From a virus: a stretch of 28,170 bases of DNA. Positions 16,225 through 22,830 of this stretch are shown here, piece after piece. Below the pieces are notes generated by a model. The model searched no databases and was not told the DNA's origin. It saw only the letters and a program-made list of their open reading frames with translations. The DNA is taken from the IMG/VR virus record IMGVR_UViG_3300037245_000263, positions 1-28,170 of that record. One strand, written 5' to 3'. Position numbers and translations under genes: made by a program. The first letter of the stretch is position 1, and the number at the start of each line of letters is the position of its first letter.

Positions 16225-16713
16225 ATGGAAATATTAAATAATAAGATAATGAAGTTAATAATGGAGGCAACTAAAATAGGTTTATACGGTGCGTTTGCCT
16301 ACTTAGATATTCCGATTGAAATATTTACAATACTAATAACTTTTATAGGTTTAGATACGTTTCTAGGTGCTTTGAGTTCTGTGAGAATGGGAAACCAATT
16401 TAGATTTAAGTTGTTATTATGGGGTTTTTGTCTAAAAATAGGTATTTTAATCTTACCTTTAATAGTGGCATTACTTGCAAAGGGTTTGGAATATGATTTT
16501 AAATTCTTAGTAGTGTTAACAATTAAAATATTAACGGTTGCGGAATTTTATAGTTGTGCTGGTAATATCTACACAATTAAAAACAAAAAAAGAGTCAACA
16601 AAATAGATGTTATTTCTATGATGTTAATTAGTTTCAGAAAGTTTGCGAGAAAGTTTATACAATCGGGTTTAGATAAAATAGAAAAAGCGGGGGACTGCGA
16701 AAACAATAAATAA
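16225..16713 (+). CDS. Holin, phage holin family 4 type
   Basis: This 162-residue protein makes the membrane hole that starts lysis. It matches the layout of the toxin-secretion/phage-lysis holin family: a first hydrophobic segment (IPIEIFTILITFIGLDTFLG), where the acidic D and following G are family landmarks, a basic link (SSVRMGNQFRFK), a second helix pair (LWGFCLKIGILILPLIVALL), then VLTIKILTVAEFYSCAGN, equivalent to the family's 'E-x-x-S-x-x-E-N/G' region. The C-terminus is basic and soluble. It sits 2 nt before the amidase gene. Confidence 0.75.
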   Translation: MEILNNKIMKLIMEATKIGLYGAFAYLDIPIEIFTILITFIGLDTFLGALSSVRMGNQFRFKLLLWGFCLKIGILILPLIVALLAKGLEYDFKFLVVLTIKILTVAEFYSCAGNIYTIKNKKRVNKIDVISMMLISFRKFARKFIQSGLDKIEKAGDCENNK

Positions 16714-16715
16714 TT

Positions 16716-17228
16716 ATGGGGATAGCATTTGTAATAGGTCACACACCTTACAGTAAAGGAGCATTTAGTAAATATTTCAACAGTTCAGAATGGGATTTAT
16801 ACAACTCCTATTTTGATAAATTTAATAGCATTGGTAATGTATTTATCCATGATAATGATTATGGATATACAACCAGACAAAAAGAAATGGCTAAAAAAAC
16901 TAGAGAGTTTGACATAGTCTTTGAGATTCATTTTAATGCGGCTAATGGTTCGGCGCATGGTTGCGAGGCTTTATACTATAACCTTAATGAAACTGCTAAA
17001 AAAATTAGTGAGGCTTTTTGTGAAGATTACACAAGGCAAACAGGCGCAAAGAATAGAGGTGCAAAAAGATTAAAAAATAGTAATGAGAGAGGTTATGGTT
17101 TTGTTTCATATCAGAAACCAACTGCCATAATACTAGAGCCGTTTTTTGGTGATAATATAGAAGACTGTAAAAGGTTTGATATTGATATATTTATAAGTAG
17201 TATTAAACACGCTATAAATAACTTTTAA
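16716..17228 (+). CDS. Endolysin, N-acetylmuramoyl-L-alanine amidase (Amidase_3)
   Basis: This 170-residue zinc amidase cleaves the bond between MurNAc and L-Ala in peptidoglycan. Predicted zinc ligands are His9 (VIGHTP), Glu25 (NSSEWDLYN) and His72 (FEIHFNAANG), and the catalytic Glu is Glu141 (IILEPFFGDN). Conserved Arg54 (TTRQKE) and GCEALYY also fit. The length is that of a bare catalytic domain without a cell-wall-binding module, as usual for phages of Gram-negative hosts. It has no signal peptide, so it depends on the holin just upstream. Its stop abuts the spanin ATG. Confidence 0.9.
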   Translation: MGIAFVIGHTPYSKGAFSKYFNSSEWDLYNSYFDKFNSIGNVFIHDNDYGYTTRQKEMAKKTREFDIVFEIHFNAANGSAHGCEALYYNLNETAKKISEAFCEDYTRQTGAKNRGAKRLKNSNERGYGFVSYQKPTAIILEPFFGDNIEDCKRFDIDIFISSIKHAINNF

Positions 17229-17651
17229 ATGAAGTATTTAATAATTGTTTTTTTGTTTATTTCTTGCACAAGTACTAAAAGTATTTTAAGAGATAAAACA
17301 AAGGTAGAGAAAGAGCAAATTAATAGCGGTGAGCAAACTATTAAACGTGCCTCAGATACTATTTTAATGACTATCCCAACTATTAAGTATAAAGATACTA
17401 TAATATATAAAAGAGGGCGCAAATCTACTGTTTACATTAACTATGATAAACAAGGTACTGCCACAATAAAAAGTGTTTGTGATAGTATTGCTATATTTAA
17501 AAAGTGGTACAACCAAATTAACGTTAATCAAAAGAATGATGTAAGAGATAAAGACAAAAAGACTGAGATAAACGGCTCATTTATATTATACATATTTCTA
17601 GGTTTAGCATTTTTAATAGTAATTTTTAAGTTAAGTAATAGGTATCTATAA
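17229..17651 (+). CDS. Unimolecular spanin (u-spanin) candidate
   Basis: This 140-residue protein has a lipoprotein signal at its start (YLIIVFLFISC, lipid-attachment Cys13) and a single membrane helix at its C-terminus (about 117-135, SFILYIFLGLAFLIVIFKL). The middle is hydrophilic with predicted beta-strands (TIPTIKYKDTIIY, STVYINYDKQGTATI). An outer-membrane lipid anchor plus an inner-membrane C-terminal helix in one chain is the defining layout of a u-spanin, as in phage T1 gp11, which fuses the two membranes at lysis. Its position right after holin and amidase strongly supports this. No overlapping Rz1-type frame is needed. Confidence 0.8.
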   Translation: MKYLIIVFLFISCTSTKSILRDKTKVEKEQINSGEQTIKRASDTILMTIPTIKYKDTIIYKRGRKSTVYINYDKQGTATIKSVCDSIAIFKKWYNQINVNQKNDVRDKDKKTEINGSFILYIFLGLAFLIVIFKLSNRYL

Positions 17652-17713
17652 AAAAGTGTTATATTTACAAATGTAATGCGTTGCTAAGTATTTACAACTT
17701 TCATAATATATTT

Positions 17714-17747
17714 AAAAACCTTATAATTAACGTTATAGGGTTTTTTT
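17714..17747 (+). terminator. Strong terminator ending the late region
   Basis: AAAAACCTTATAA (17714-17726) pairs with TTATAGGGTTTTT (17733-17745) as a 13-bp stem with one G-U pair and a 6-nt loop, followed by further T residues. It lies 62 nt after the spanin stop and separates late genes from the early operon. A TATATTTA box at 17660-17667 lies upstream without a clear -33 partner, so a short separate transcript is possible but weakly supported. Confidence 0.88.
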
Positions 17748-17779
17748 ATGCAAAATAAATAAAATAAATATTATAATAA

Positions 17780-17812
17780 TTAGGTTTATATCTAAAATAA
17801 ATATTATATTTA
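17780..17812 (+). promoter_or_regulatory. Bacteroidota-type promoter for early genes
   Basis: TTAG at 17780-17783 (one mismatch to TTTG) is followed after 21 nt by TATATTTA at 17805-17812, with the extension CACCAT shared with the promoter at 21546. The first early gene starts 22 nt downstream of the -7 box. The preceding 50 nt are almost purely A/T. Confidence 0.6.
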
Positions 17813-17834
17813 CACCATCAAACAAATTGAAACT

Positions 17835-18101
17835 ATGGGAACTATTAAAATATCATCAGAAGAGTATAAGGAATTATTAACTATTAAAAGCAATGCGTTT
17901 TTATTGTCTTTGTCTATGAATGTGGAATTTAAAGACATTGTTTATAATTTATGTAAAGAGCATACTAAAAATAGTAGTAAAAGACATAAGGAACAAATGA
18001 AAAAGTTAGATGAGGAAATGGAACAACTGCAAAAAGATATAGCAGAAAGAGAAAAAGAGATTAATATTGCAAAACAAAAAATAAATGAAAATAGACATTA
18101 A
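17835..18101 (+). CDS. Coiled-coil protein, first early gene
   Basis: The gene encodes 88 residues. The N-terminal 50 residues are mixed (ISSEEYKELLTIKSNAFLLS), and residues about 52-85 are a strongly charged coiled coil (EQMKKLDEEMEQLQKDIAER). The 3' end overlaps the HTH regulator by 17 nt, so the two are translationally linked. Function unknown; a regulator partner or host-takeover protein is conceivable from its first position after the promoter. Confidence 0.6.
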   Translation: MGTIKISSEEYKELLTIKSNAFLLSLSMNVEFKDIVYNLCKEHTKNSSKRHKEQMKKLDEEMEQLQKDIAEREKEINIAKQKINENRH

Positions 18102-18276
18102 AAGAATTACAGAGGTTACAGGTTTAACTCAAACAGAATTAGCCGAAAAAGTAGGGTGTACACCTCAATATATTAGTAATTTAAAAAAAGGTTATGAGAT
18201 TAGTAAGCCTTATAAGATACTAATACAATTATCAAAACTGAGTAAAATATCAATCGACAAATTAATTAAGAAATGA
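18085..18276 (+). CDS. Cro/CI-type helix-turn-helix regulator
   Basis: This 63-residue protein is a single XRE-family HTH domain: GLTQTELAEKVGCTPQYISN with the recognition helix CTPQYISNLKKG at about residues 26-37. It is of Cro size and has no C-terminal dimerisation or protease domain as in CI/LexA. It lies second in the early operon, so it could tune its own promoter. No divergent repressor gene is seen, which gives no support for lysogeny in this window. Confidence 0.8.
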   Translation: MKIDIKRITEVTGLTQTELAEKVGCTPQYISNLKKGYEISKPYKILIQLSKLSKISIDKLIKK

Positions 18277-18767
18277 GCATTTATAAAAAATTATTCGAAG
18301 CAAAAAAAGAAATTGGTAAAATATCTAAAGATAGTACAAACCCTTTTTTTAAAAGTAAATACTTTGATATTAACGGTTTATTAGAACACGTTGAGCCAAT
18401 ACTACAAAAACATGATTTACTTTTATTACAACCAATTACAGATGGTAAAGTAAGTACTGTTATAGTAGATATTGAAACTGGAGAAAAAGTAATAAGTGAG
18501 ATGGCATTACCACAATTAAATGACCCTCAAAAATTAGGTTCTTGTGTTTCTTATTACAGAAGATATACGGCTCAAAGTTTAATAGGTTTACAAGCAACTG
18601 ATGACGATGCAAATTTAGCAAGTAGACCGCCTAAAAAAGTAACTGCTAAGGTTTATACTGATTGTAAGACTAAAGAAGAATTAAGAACGTTCTATGCAAG
18701 TTTGCCAGAAGACCAACAAAAAGGATTAAAAGACTTGATAACAGAATTTGCATTAAAACTTAAATAA
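18273..18767 (+). CDS. erf: ERF-family single-strand annealing recombinase
   Basis: This 164-residue protein promotes annealing of complementary single strands in phage recombination. It shows the ERF landmarks: NPFFKSKYFDINGLLEHVEP, then LLLLQPITDGKVSTVIVD, then QKLGSCVSYYRRYTAQSLIG and the acidic LQATDDDAN. The length is a little shorter than typical ERF proteins. It overlaps the HTH gene by 4 nt and belongs with the DUF3127 and RusA-type genes in a recombination set. Confidence 0.85.
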   Translation: MSIYKKLFEAKKEIGKISKDSTNPFFKSKYFDINGLLEHVEPILQKHDLLLLQPITDGKVSTVIVDIETGEKVISEMALPQLNDPQKLGSCVSYYRRYTAQSLIGLQATDDDANLASRPPKKVTAKVYTDCKTKEELRTFYASLPEDQQKGLKDLITEFALKLK

Positions 18768-18871
18768 TGAAAAAATTAACAAACGAAGAGATGTGTTTAA
18801 TATTTATATTTTTTATTGGTGTTCTATCGGGTTTTTTATTATTTATTGTTATTACAGAAATTTTAAATTAG
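18767..18871 (+). CDS. 34-residue membrane peptide
   Basis: The ATG at 18767 shares its A with the erf stop (TAATG) and opens a 34-residue frame. After a charged start (MKKLTNEEM) nearly all of the rest is one hydrophobic helix (CLIFIFFIGVLSGFLLFIVI). The overlap and fit to an otherwise empty gap support it. Single-helix phage peptides can act in exclusion or in host inhibition, but no family is recognised. Confidence 0.55.
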   Translation: MKKLTNEEMCLIFIFFIGVLSGFLLFIVITEILN

Positions 18872-18878
18872 ATAAATA

Positions 18879-19091
18879 ATGAACAGATTAGTAGAAGACG
18901 AAATTAACACTCCGAAACATTACGACAATACAAACGGCTCACTTTACAAAGTAGCACAGGAAAGAGGTTGGAACAGTTATTTATTTGACATTGTAAAAAG
19001 ACTTGAAAGAGCAGAAAAAAAAGGAGAATTTAAACAAGACTTAGAAAAAAGTATTAACGTTATTAAATTGTGGTTAAATGAAACAAAATAA
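18879..19091 (+). CDS. DUF3310-like protein
   Basis: This 70-residue protein resembles the DUF3310 (SaV-like) phage family: NTPKHYDN near the start, a helical middle, and the second half IVKRLERAEKKGEFKQDLEK followed by SINVIKLWL, equivalent to the family's 'KYxxRxxxKxxxxxDLxKAxxYL'. Members are common in phage early regions and are thought to be linked to nucleotide metabolism, without firm biochemistry. It overlaps the next gene by 14 nt. Confidence 0.65.
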   Translation: MNRLVEDEINTPKHYDNTNGSLYKVAQERGWNSYLFDIVKRLERAEKKGEFKQDLEKSINVIKLWLNETK

Positions 19092-19293
19092 AGAAAAACA
19101 AGTAGCAGAAATAAACCCAGTTTACAGGGTTGAGTACTATAATGAAATGGTTAAATTTGCACAAATAGTAACGCAAAGCAACACAAGAACAGTTTTACCC
19201 GCTATTGATAAATTAGGAGGTATAGTATTTAGAAGAGAATTTAAAAAGTATTACAATGCAAGAAATATTACACAAAATAACCAACTTAATTGA
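19078..19293 (+). CDS. Hypothetical early protein
   Basis: The gene encodes 71 residues, mostly helical and basic (NPVYRVEYYNEMVKFAQIV, KLGGIVFRREFKKYYNARN). It overlaps its upstream neighbour by 14 nt and its downstream neighbour by 38 nt. I do not recognise a family. The long 3' overlap might mean the next gene starts later, but both frames remain open and plausible. Confidence 0.5.
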   Translation: MKQNKEKQVAEINPVYRVEYYNEMVKFAQIVTQSNTRTVLPAIDKLGGIVFRREFKKYYNARNITQNNQLN

Positions 19294-19570
19294 AACGTAT
19301 GAGAGTGGTGTTTGGGTATCTGCTGAGAATTTACGAGTAATGCTAAGAGAATTAACTGCAAATAACTATTACTTAACTAAGCATAATATAGAGTATTTTC
19401 AGAAATATAACGCAATACAATACAAACACAAAGGTAGTGTTTCAAGTGGCAAAGTATTAGCAGAAGAGCAAGTGCCAGAGTTAAGAATGATTAGAAAAAT
19501 AATGGAGGCTACTGAAAATGTAATGTGGTCTATGAAAAGTGAATTATCAATAATTAAAAAAGAAAGTTAA
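19256..19570 (+). CDS. Hypothetical early protein
   Basis: This 104-residue helical protein has an opening segment MQEILHKITNLIETYESGVW followed by a charged region (LRVMLRELTANNYYL) and a C-terminal helix with ELRMIRKIMEATENVMW. The ATG at 19256 overlaps the previous gene by 38 nt. No motif or family is recognised. The neighbours place it in the recombination operon. Confidence 0.55.
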   Translation: MQEILHKITNLIETYESGVWVSAENLRVMLRELTANNYYLTKHNIEYFQKYNAIQYKHKGSVSSGKVLAEEQVPELRMIRKIMEATENVMWSMKSELSIIKKES

Positions 19571-19572
19571 AA

Positions 19573-19833
19573 ATGGAAAAAGAATTAATTTACAACGGTA
19601 GAAAATTAAACACAGGAAATGTATGGTTAATGTTTATGTTTTTGGGTTGGTCTTATGGGGCAATGGATAAAATAGGTAAACAAATATTATTTTACTGTAC
19701 GATAGGCGGTTTTGGTTTGTGGACTTTGTATGTAATGTTTACATTAAATAAAAAGATTAAAGAACATAATAAAAAAATAGCTTTACAATGTGGTTTTGAG
19801 GTTACAGACTTATTAAAACATGGTTTAGTATAA
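19573..19833 (+). CDS. Membrane protein, TM2-domain-like
   Basis: The 86-residue product has two membrane helices (NVWLMFMFLGWSYGAMD and QILFYCTIGGFGLWTLYVMF) separated by DKIGK, then a charged tail. The 'LxFLGWxYGxxxxxxGxxxxxxxxxGGxGLWxLY' pattern resembles the TM2 domain, a two-helix membrane module of unknown function. It begins 2 nt after the previous stop and its own stop abuts the next ATG. Confidence 0.6.
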   Translation: MEKELIYNGRKLNTGNVWLMFMFLGWSYGAMDKIGKQILFYCTIGGFGLWTLYVMFTLNKKIKEHNKKIALQCGFEVTDLLKHGLV

Positions 19834-19935
19834 ATGCTTACTTTAGCAGAATATTGTAGGAGGCTTGGCTACGATTATGAAGATTTAACACCAGAGCAAC
19901 AAAACAAATTAATAATAAAACTAATACAGAATTAA
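19834..19935 (+). CDS. 33-residue protein
   Basis: The ATG at 19834 directly follows a stop codon, and the frame runs 33 residues (MLTLAEYCRRLGYDYEDL to KLIIKLIQN), ending one base before the next ATG. It exactly fills the gap between two genes, which supports it. The predicted form is two short helices. No function is recognised. Confidence 0.5.
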   Translation: MLTLAEYCRRLGYDYEDLTPEQQNKLIIKLIQN

Positions 19936-19936
19936 G

Positions 19937-20293
19937 ATGGAAGTACAAGGAACAATAAAAGTAATAGGAGAAACACAAACTTTTGGAGCAAAAGGGTTTA
20001 GAAAACGAGAGTTAGTAATTACAACAGACGAACAATATCCGCAAAGTATATTAATAGAGTTTGTACAAGACAAAACAGAATTATTAGACAAGTTCCAAGT
20101 AGGTAAAGGTGTTAAAATAGGTGTTAATTTAAGGGGTCGTGAATGGGTTAACCCACAAGGCGAAACAAAATATTTTAATTCCATTCAAGGTTGGAATATA
20201 AACAGTTTTGTTACAGAAGATGCTAAAGATAAACTACACGCACCTTTAATGAATGAGGCAAAAAAGGAGGCATTAGATGACTTGCCGTTTTAA
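19937..20293 (+). CDS. SSB-like OB-fold protein (DUF3127)
   Basis: This 118-residue protein matches the Bacteroidota DUF3127 family: MEVQGTIKVIGETQTFGAKG, then RKRELVITTDEQYPQSILIE, FQVGKGVKIGVNLRGREW and a closing YFNSIQGWNI strand. The family is predicted to form an OB fold. The C-terminus ends in the acidic tip DDLPF, the classic SSB tail that recruits repair and replication proteins, so I infer single-stranded DNA binding. It sits between the ERF gene and the RusA-type gene in the recombination set. Confidence 0.8.
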   Translation: MEVQGTIKVIGETQTFGAKGFRKRELVITTDEQYPQSILIEFVQDKTELLDKFQVGKGVKIGVNLRGREWVNPQGETKYFNSIQGWNINSFVTEDAKDKLHAPLMNEAKKEALDDLPF

Positions 20294-20295
20294 TT

Positions 20296-20595
20296 ATGGT
20301 AAAGTATAAACAAATATATTTAAAGTCGTTAGGATATACTCTTAACGACTTTATTTGTTGTGAGGTAAGCGGTAAACCTGCGTCAGATTTACACCACATA
20401 GTAGGTAGAGGTAGAGGTGGTACAGATAGGATTGAAAATTTAATGGCTTTAACAAGGGAACTACACATAAAGCTAGGGGATAAACAACAATATATGTTTA
20501 AATTGCTAATAACACATAGACAATTTTTAGAAGATAACGGAGTAAAATTTGATAATAACTATTTTAACGAACTATTAAAAAAGTATGAAATATAA
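20296..20595 (+). CDS. HNH-nuclease-like protein
   Basis: This 99-residue protein contains the HNH-like core CEVSGKPASDLHHIVGRGRG followed by GTDRIENLMALTRELHIKLG. His residues at the first strand (LHHI), Asn in IENL and His in ELHIK give an H-N-H pattern. There is no second CxxC pair. Small HNH proteins of this kind occur beside SSB and RusA-type genes in phages, where they may act in recombination or packaging. It is distinct from the longer homing-type endonuclease downstream. Confidence 0.7.
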   Translation: MVKYKQIYLKSLGYTLNDFICCEVSGKPASDLHHIVGRGRGGTDRIENLMALTRELHIKLGDKQQYMFKLLITHRQFLEDNGVKFDNNYFNELLKKYEI

Positions 20596-20687
20596 TCGTA
20601 TATTGTTGGAGTAATTCCGCCAAGAATACGACATTAATTTTAAAACCTTTCTTTGCAATACTTGGCGGTGGCATTGAAAGGTTTTTT
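20596..20687 (+). ncRNA. Structured RNA with predicted kissing loops, element X
   Basis: Hairpin 1 pairs TCGTAT (20596-20601) with ATACGA (20626-20631). Hairpin 2 pairs AAAACCTTTC (20642-20651) with GAAAGGTTTT (20676-20685) and ends in a T-run. The hairpin 1 loop holds CCGCCAAG (20617-20624), perfectly complementary to CTTGGCGG (20661-20668) in the hairpin 2 loop. The same architecture with unrelated sequence recurs at 22869-22963. The endonuclease ATG follows 8 nt after hairpin 2, so it could be a leader, a conditional terminator or an independent RNA. No upstream promoter is clear. Confidence 0.6.
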
Positions 20688-20693
20688 ATTATT

Positions 20694-21182
20694 ATGAAAG
20701 AAGTTTTTAAAAATGTAAAAGGTTATGAGGGCCTTTATCAAATAAGTAATTTAGGCCGAGTAAAAAGTTTTGTAAAATGGAGAGGTAATCCGGAAAGAAT
20801 ATTAAAAGGTCGGCCAGATGGTAAAGGTTATTTAAATGTAATTCTTTATAAGAATAAAAAAAGTAAAAATTTCAGAATACATAAATTAGTAGCTTTAAGT
20901 TTTTTAAAAAATGGACCATCTAATTTAGTTGTGGACCACATAAACAATATTAAAACAGATAACCGGATAAACAATTTGCAGTTAATAACAAACCGATTAA
21001 ACATATCTAAAGACGTAAAAAACAAAACAAGTAAATATACCGGTGTTTCTTATGATAAAAAAAATAAAAAATGGAGGGCCTCAATATCTATAAATAAAAA
21101 ACAAATTAATCTTGGCCGGTATAATACACAAGAAATGGCCAGAGATAAATATATTAAAGCTTTAAATAAATTAAATGAATAA
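20694..21182 (+). CDS. NUMOD4-HNH-AP2 homing-type endonuclease
   Basis: This 162-residue free-standing endonuclease has three modules: NUMOD4 (1-28, EVFKNVKGYEGLYQISNLGR), HNH (about 60-105, IHKLVALSFL, VVDHINNIKTDNRINNLQLI) and an AP2-like DNA-binding region (about 113-158, YTGVSYDKKNKKWRASISIN). The nuclease His/Asn residues appear intact. Such genes spread by cutting phage genomes that lack them. Base use is foreign: six GGCC sites lie in this gene and I find none elsewhere in the window. It ends inside the start of the RusA-type gene (8-nt overlap). Confidence 0.9.
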   Translation: MKEVFKNVKGYEGLYQISNLGRVKSFVKWRGNPERILKGRPDGKGYLNVILYKNKKSKNFRIHKLVALSFLKNGPSNLVVDHINNIKTDNRINNLQLITNRLNISKDVKNKTSKYTGVSYDKKNKKWRASISINKKQINLGRYNTQEMARDKYIKALNKLNE

Positions 21183-21504
21183 AATAATATTAACCGGTTT
21201 ACCTAAAGTAAGTTTAAATTTATTTTATGCTGGTGTTCATTGGAGCAAAAGAAAGAAACTAAAAGACAAATATAAACTATTAATCAAAAGCCAATTTAAG
21301 CAAGTTTTAAGCAAGGATAAAACATACGAGGTCGAATATACTTTTAATTTTAAAACACGTCCTTTAGATGCGTCTAACTGTGTAGCAATGGTTAAACTAA
21401 TAGAAGACGTTATTTTTCAAGATGACAATTATAAAATAGTTGAATCTATTACAATTAAAAGCAGAAAAGCAAAGTTTGACAATGTAGAAATAGAAATAAT
21501 TTAA
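21175..21504 (+). CDS. rusA: RusA-type Holliday junction resolvase
   Basis: This 109-residue protein fits the RusA family, which resolves recombination junctions: start GLPKVSLNLFYAGVHWSKRK, then TRPLDASNCVAMVKLIEDV, then QDDNYKIVESITIKSRKA. The aspartates in LDASN, LIED and QDDN correspond to the metal-binding acidic triad. It works naturally with the ERF annealing protein and the SSB-like protein upstream. Its ATG lies within the end of the homing endonuclease gene, so insertion of that gene has kept the RusA start intact. Confidence 0.8.
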   Translation: MNKIILTGLPKVSLNLFYAGVHWSKRKKLKDKYKLLIKSQFKQVLSKDKTYEVEYTFNFKTRPLDASNCVAMVKLIEDVIFQDDNYKIVESITIKSRKAKFDNVEIEII

Positions 21505-21520
21505 AATATTTATTATATTA

Positions 21521-21553
21521 TTTGCTTTATAACTATAATATTTATTATATTTA
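21521..21553 (+). promoter_or_regulatory. Bacteroidota-type promoter
   Basis: TTTG at 21521-21524, then 21 nt, then TATATTTA at 21546-21553 followed by CACCAT. The 19-nt segment leading into the -7 box, TATAATATTTATTATATTT, occurs again exactly in the promoter at 25745-25763. The related string AATATTTATTATATT is also present just upstream at 21505-21519. The next ATG is at 21578. Confidence 0.75.
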
Positions 21554-21577
21554 CACCATAATCAAAAACCAATTATT

Positions 21578-21712
21578 ATGAGATACCAAATATTTAAAGA
21601 TTCAGTTTTAGTAAAAGTTGTAAAAGGTAGTAAAGATAAATTATTAACTAAGTTGTTAGAAGTAGAAAAAGCAAACCCTAACTCTAAAATACGTTTTGTA
21701 AAATGTTTATAG
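21578..21712 (+). CDS. 44-residue basic protein
   Basis: The ATG at 21578 lies 24 nt downstream of a good promoter, in the usual ATTATTATG context. The 44-residue product (MRYQIFKDSVLVKVVKGSKD start, ending IRFVKCL) looks like a strand-helix-strand mini-domain and is basic. It overlaps the next gene by 10 nt. No family is recognised. Confidence 0.6.
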   Translation: MRYQIFKDSVLVKVVKGSKDKLLTKLLEVEKANPNSKIRFVKCL

Positions 21713-21900
21713 TGGATAGCTTAATTGACCAAAACGAGTTCTACATATTCAGAGAGGACTTAACAGAGGTAAAATGTAGAATTACAACGGACAAAAAAAT
21801 TAAGCCGTTTAAATACAAATTAACACCTTTAGAAATGAAAGCAATAAGTAACAGGTATTTTAATAAATCAATTACTAAAAAATCAAATATACATGAGTAA
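21703..21900 (+). CDS. Hypothetical protein
   Basis: The gene encodes 65 residues, beginning MFIVDSLIDQNEFYIFREDL and continuing with a basic stretch (KKIKPFKYKLTPLEMKAISN). It overlaps both neighbours (10 nt and 8 nt). The pattern suggests beta-strands followed by a helix. Not recognised. Confidence 0.55.
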   Translation: MFIVDSLIDQNEFYIFREDLTEVKCRITTDKKIKPFKYKLTPLEMKAISNRYFNKSITKKSNIHE

Positions 21901-22105
21901 GCGACAAGCATTTTTACCAGTAAACAATTTTATTAATAGTAGTAAAAAAGGTAAGTTTTCAGATGAGAAATTAAAAGAGGGTTTATTTATATTTAAAAAT
22001 CAAATGAATGAATTTATTGATTATAAATATTCTTGTACTCTTACTGCTAGAATGAATTTAGAAATACTAAAGGATATAGAAACAGAATTAAACAGTAAGT
22101 TATGA
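21893..22105 (+). CDS. Hypothetical protein
   Basis: The gene encodes 70 residues: a basic, Ser-rich start (SKRQAFLPVNNFINSSKKGK) followed by an amphipathic helix region (LKEGLFIFKNQMNEFIDYKY and ARMNLEILKDIETEL). It overlaps the next small membrane-peptide gene by ATGA. Not recognised. Confidence 0.55.
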   Translation: MSKRQAFLPVNNFINSSKKGKFSDEKLKEGLFIFKNQMNEFIDYKYSCTLTARMNLEILKDIETELNSKL

Positions 22106-22212
22106 AAGGAATTAAAAAAGCAACCAAGTACGCAATGTTTTTTTTAATCACTTGTGTTATAATCTGGATAATATTAATGATAATTAGTTTAATTTATATT
22201 TTATTTATATGA
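22102..22212 (+). CDS. 36-residue membrane peptide
   Basis: The ATG at 22102 overlaps the preceding stop as ATGA, and the TGA at 22210-22212 overlaps the next ATG in the same way, so the three genes are translationally coupled. After MKGIKKATKYAM the rest is one hydrophobic helix (FFLITCVIIWIILMIISLIY). It is the second single-helix peptide in the early region, with 18767-18871. Confidence 0.6.
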   Translation: MKGIKKATKYAMFFLITCVIIWIILMIISLIYILFI

Positions 22213-22487
22213 AAACATTTAAACAATACCATAACGATAACCCACAAATATACAAGGCATTTGTAAGGTATGCGTTACAAGCAAAGCAAAAAGGTTTTGA
22301 TAATTATTCTGCTAAATCTTTATTCGAGATTATAAGATGGCATACACCAATAAAAGGCGGTGATGTATTTAAAATAGATAACAATTACGCACCAGACTAT
22401 GCAAGAAAAATGATGCAAGAATATGAAAGTTTTAAAGGTTTTTTTAGGGTGCGAACATTAAAAGCTAAAAGGCATGAAACAGTATAA
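22209..22487 (+). CDS. Hypothetical protein of a common phage type
   Basis: This 92-residue helical protein has a pattern I recognise from early regions of many phages (NPQIYKAFVRYALQAKQKGF, SAKSLFEIIRWHTPI, FKIDNNYAPDYARKMMQEYE, FFRVRTL) without a known function. It overlaps the small membrane-peptide gene by ATGA and the MazG-like gene by 14 nt. Confidence 0.65.
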   Translation: MKTFKQYHNDNPQIYKAFVRYALQAKQKGFDNYSAKSLFEIIRWHTPIKGGDVFKIDNNYAPDYARKMMQEYESFKGFFRVRTLKAKRHETV

Positions 22488-22830
22488 TATTTTAGGCGGA
22501 ATAGATAATTTAACAGAAAAAAAGAAAATGAAAAACTACAAGGAATTAGAAAAAGAAGTAATTAAATGGGCAGATAATAAAGGTATATTAACAAACGGCA
22601 CACCAGAAGCACAAGCAAACAAAACTATTGAAGAGGCATTGGAAATATACCAAGCTATTAAAGTAAATGACAAAGCCGAAATTATTGATGGTTTAGGTGA
22701 TGTTTTAGTGACTATTATAATACAAGCTAAGTTACAGAATGTTGATTTATTAGAATGCTTACAAACTGCATTAAATGTAATTACTAAGCGTACCGGTAAA
22801 ATGGTTAACGGTGAGTTTATAAAAGATTAA
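22474..22830 (+). CDS. MazG-like nucleotide pyrophosphohydrolase
   Basis: This 118-residue protein resembles MazG-type all-alpha NTP pyrophosphohydrolases. The metal-binding motif is visible: KTIEEALEIYQAI (E-E-x-x-E), then KAEIIDGLGDVLVTIIIQA (E-x-x-D). These enzymes hydrolyse nucleoside triphosphates, possibly lowering ppGpp signalling or cleaning the nucleotide pool during infection. The start is uncertain: the ATG at 22474 overlaps the previous gene and adds a segment with YNILGGIDNLTEKKK, while the ATG at 22528 would begin at MKNYKELEKEV. I keep the longer form. Confidence 0.75.
   Translation: MKQYNILGGIDNLTEKKKMKNYKELEKEVIKWADNKGILTNGTPEAQANKTIEEALEIYQAIKVNDKAEIIDGLGDVLVTIIIQAKLQNVDLLECLQTALNVITKRTGKMVNGEFIKD

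Noticed and set aside
17652-17713. Independent small RNA between the spanin stop and the terminator
   Set aside because: A TATATTTA box and a small TTACA-AA-TGTAA palindrome are present, but there is no -33 element and no convincing structure besides the terminator.
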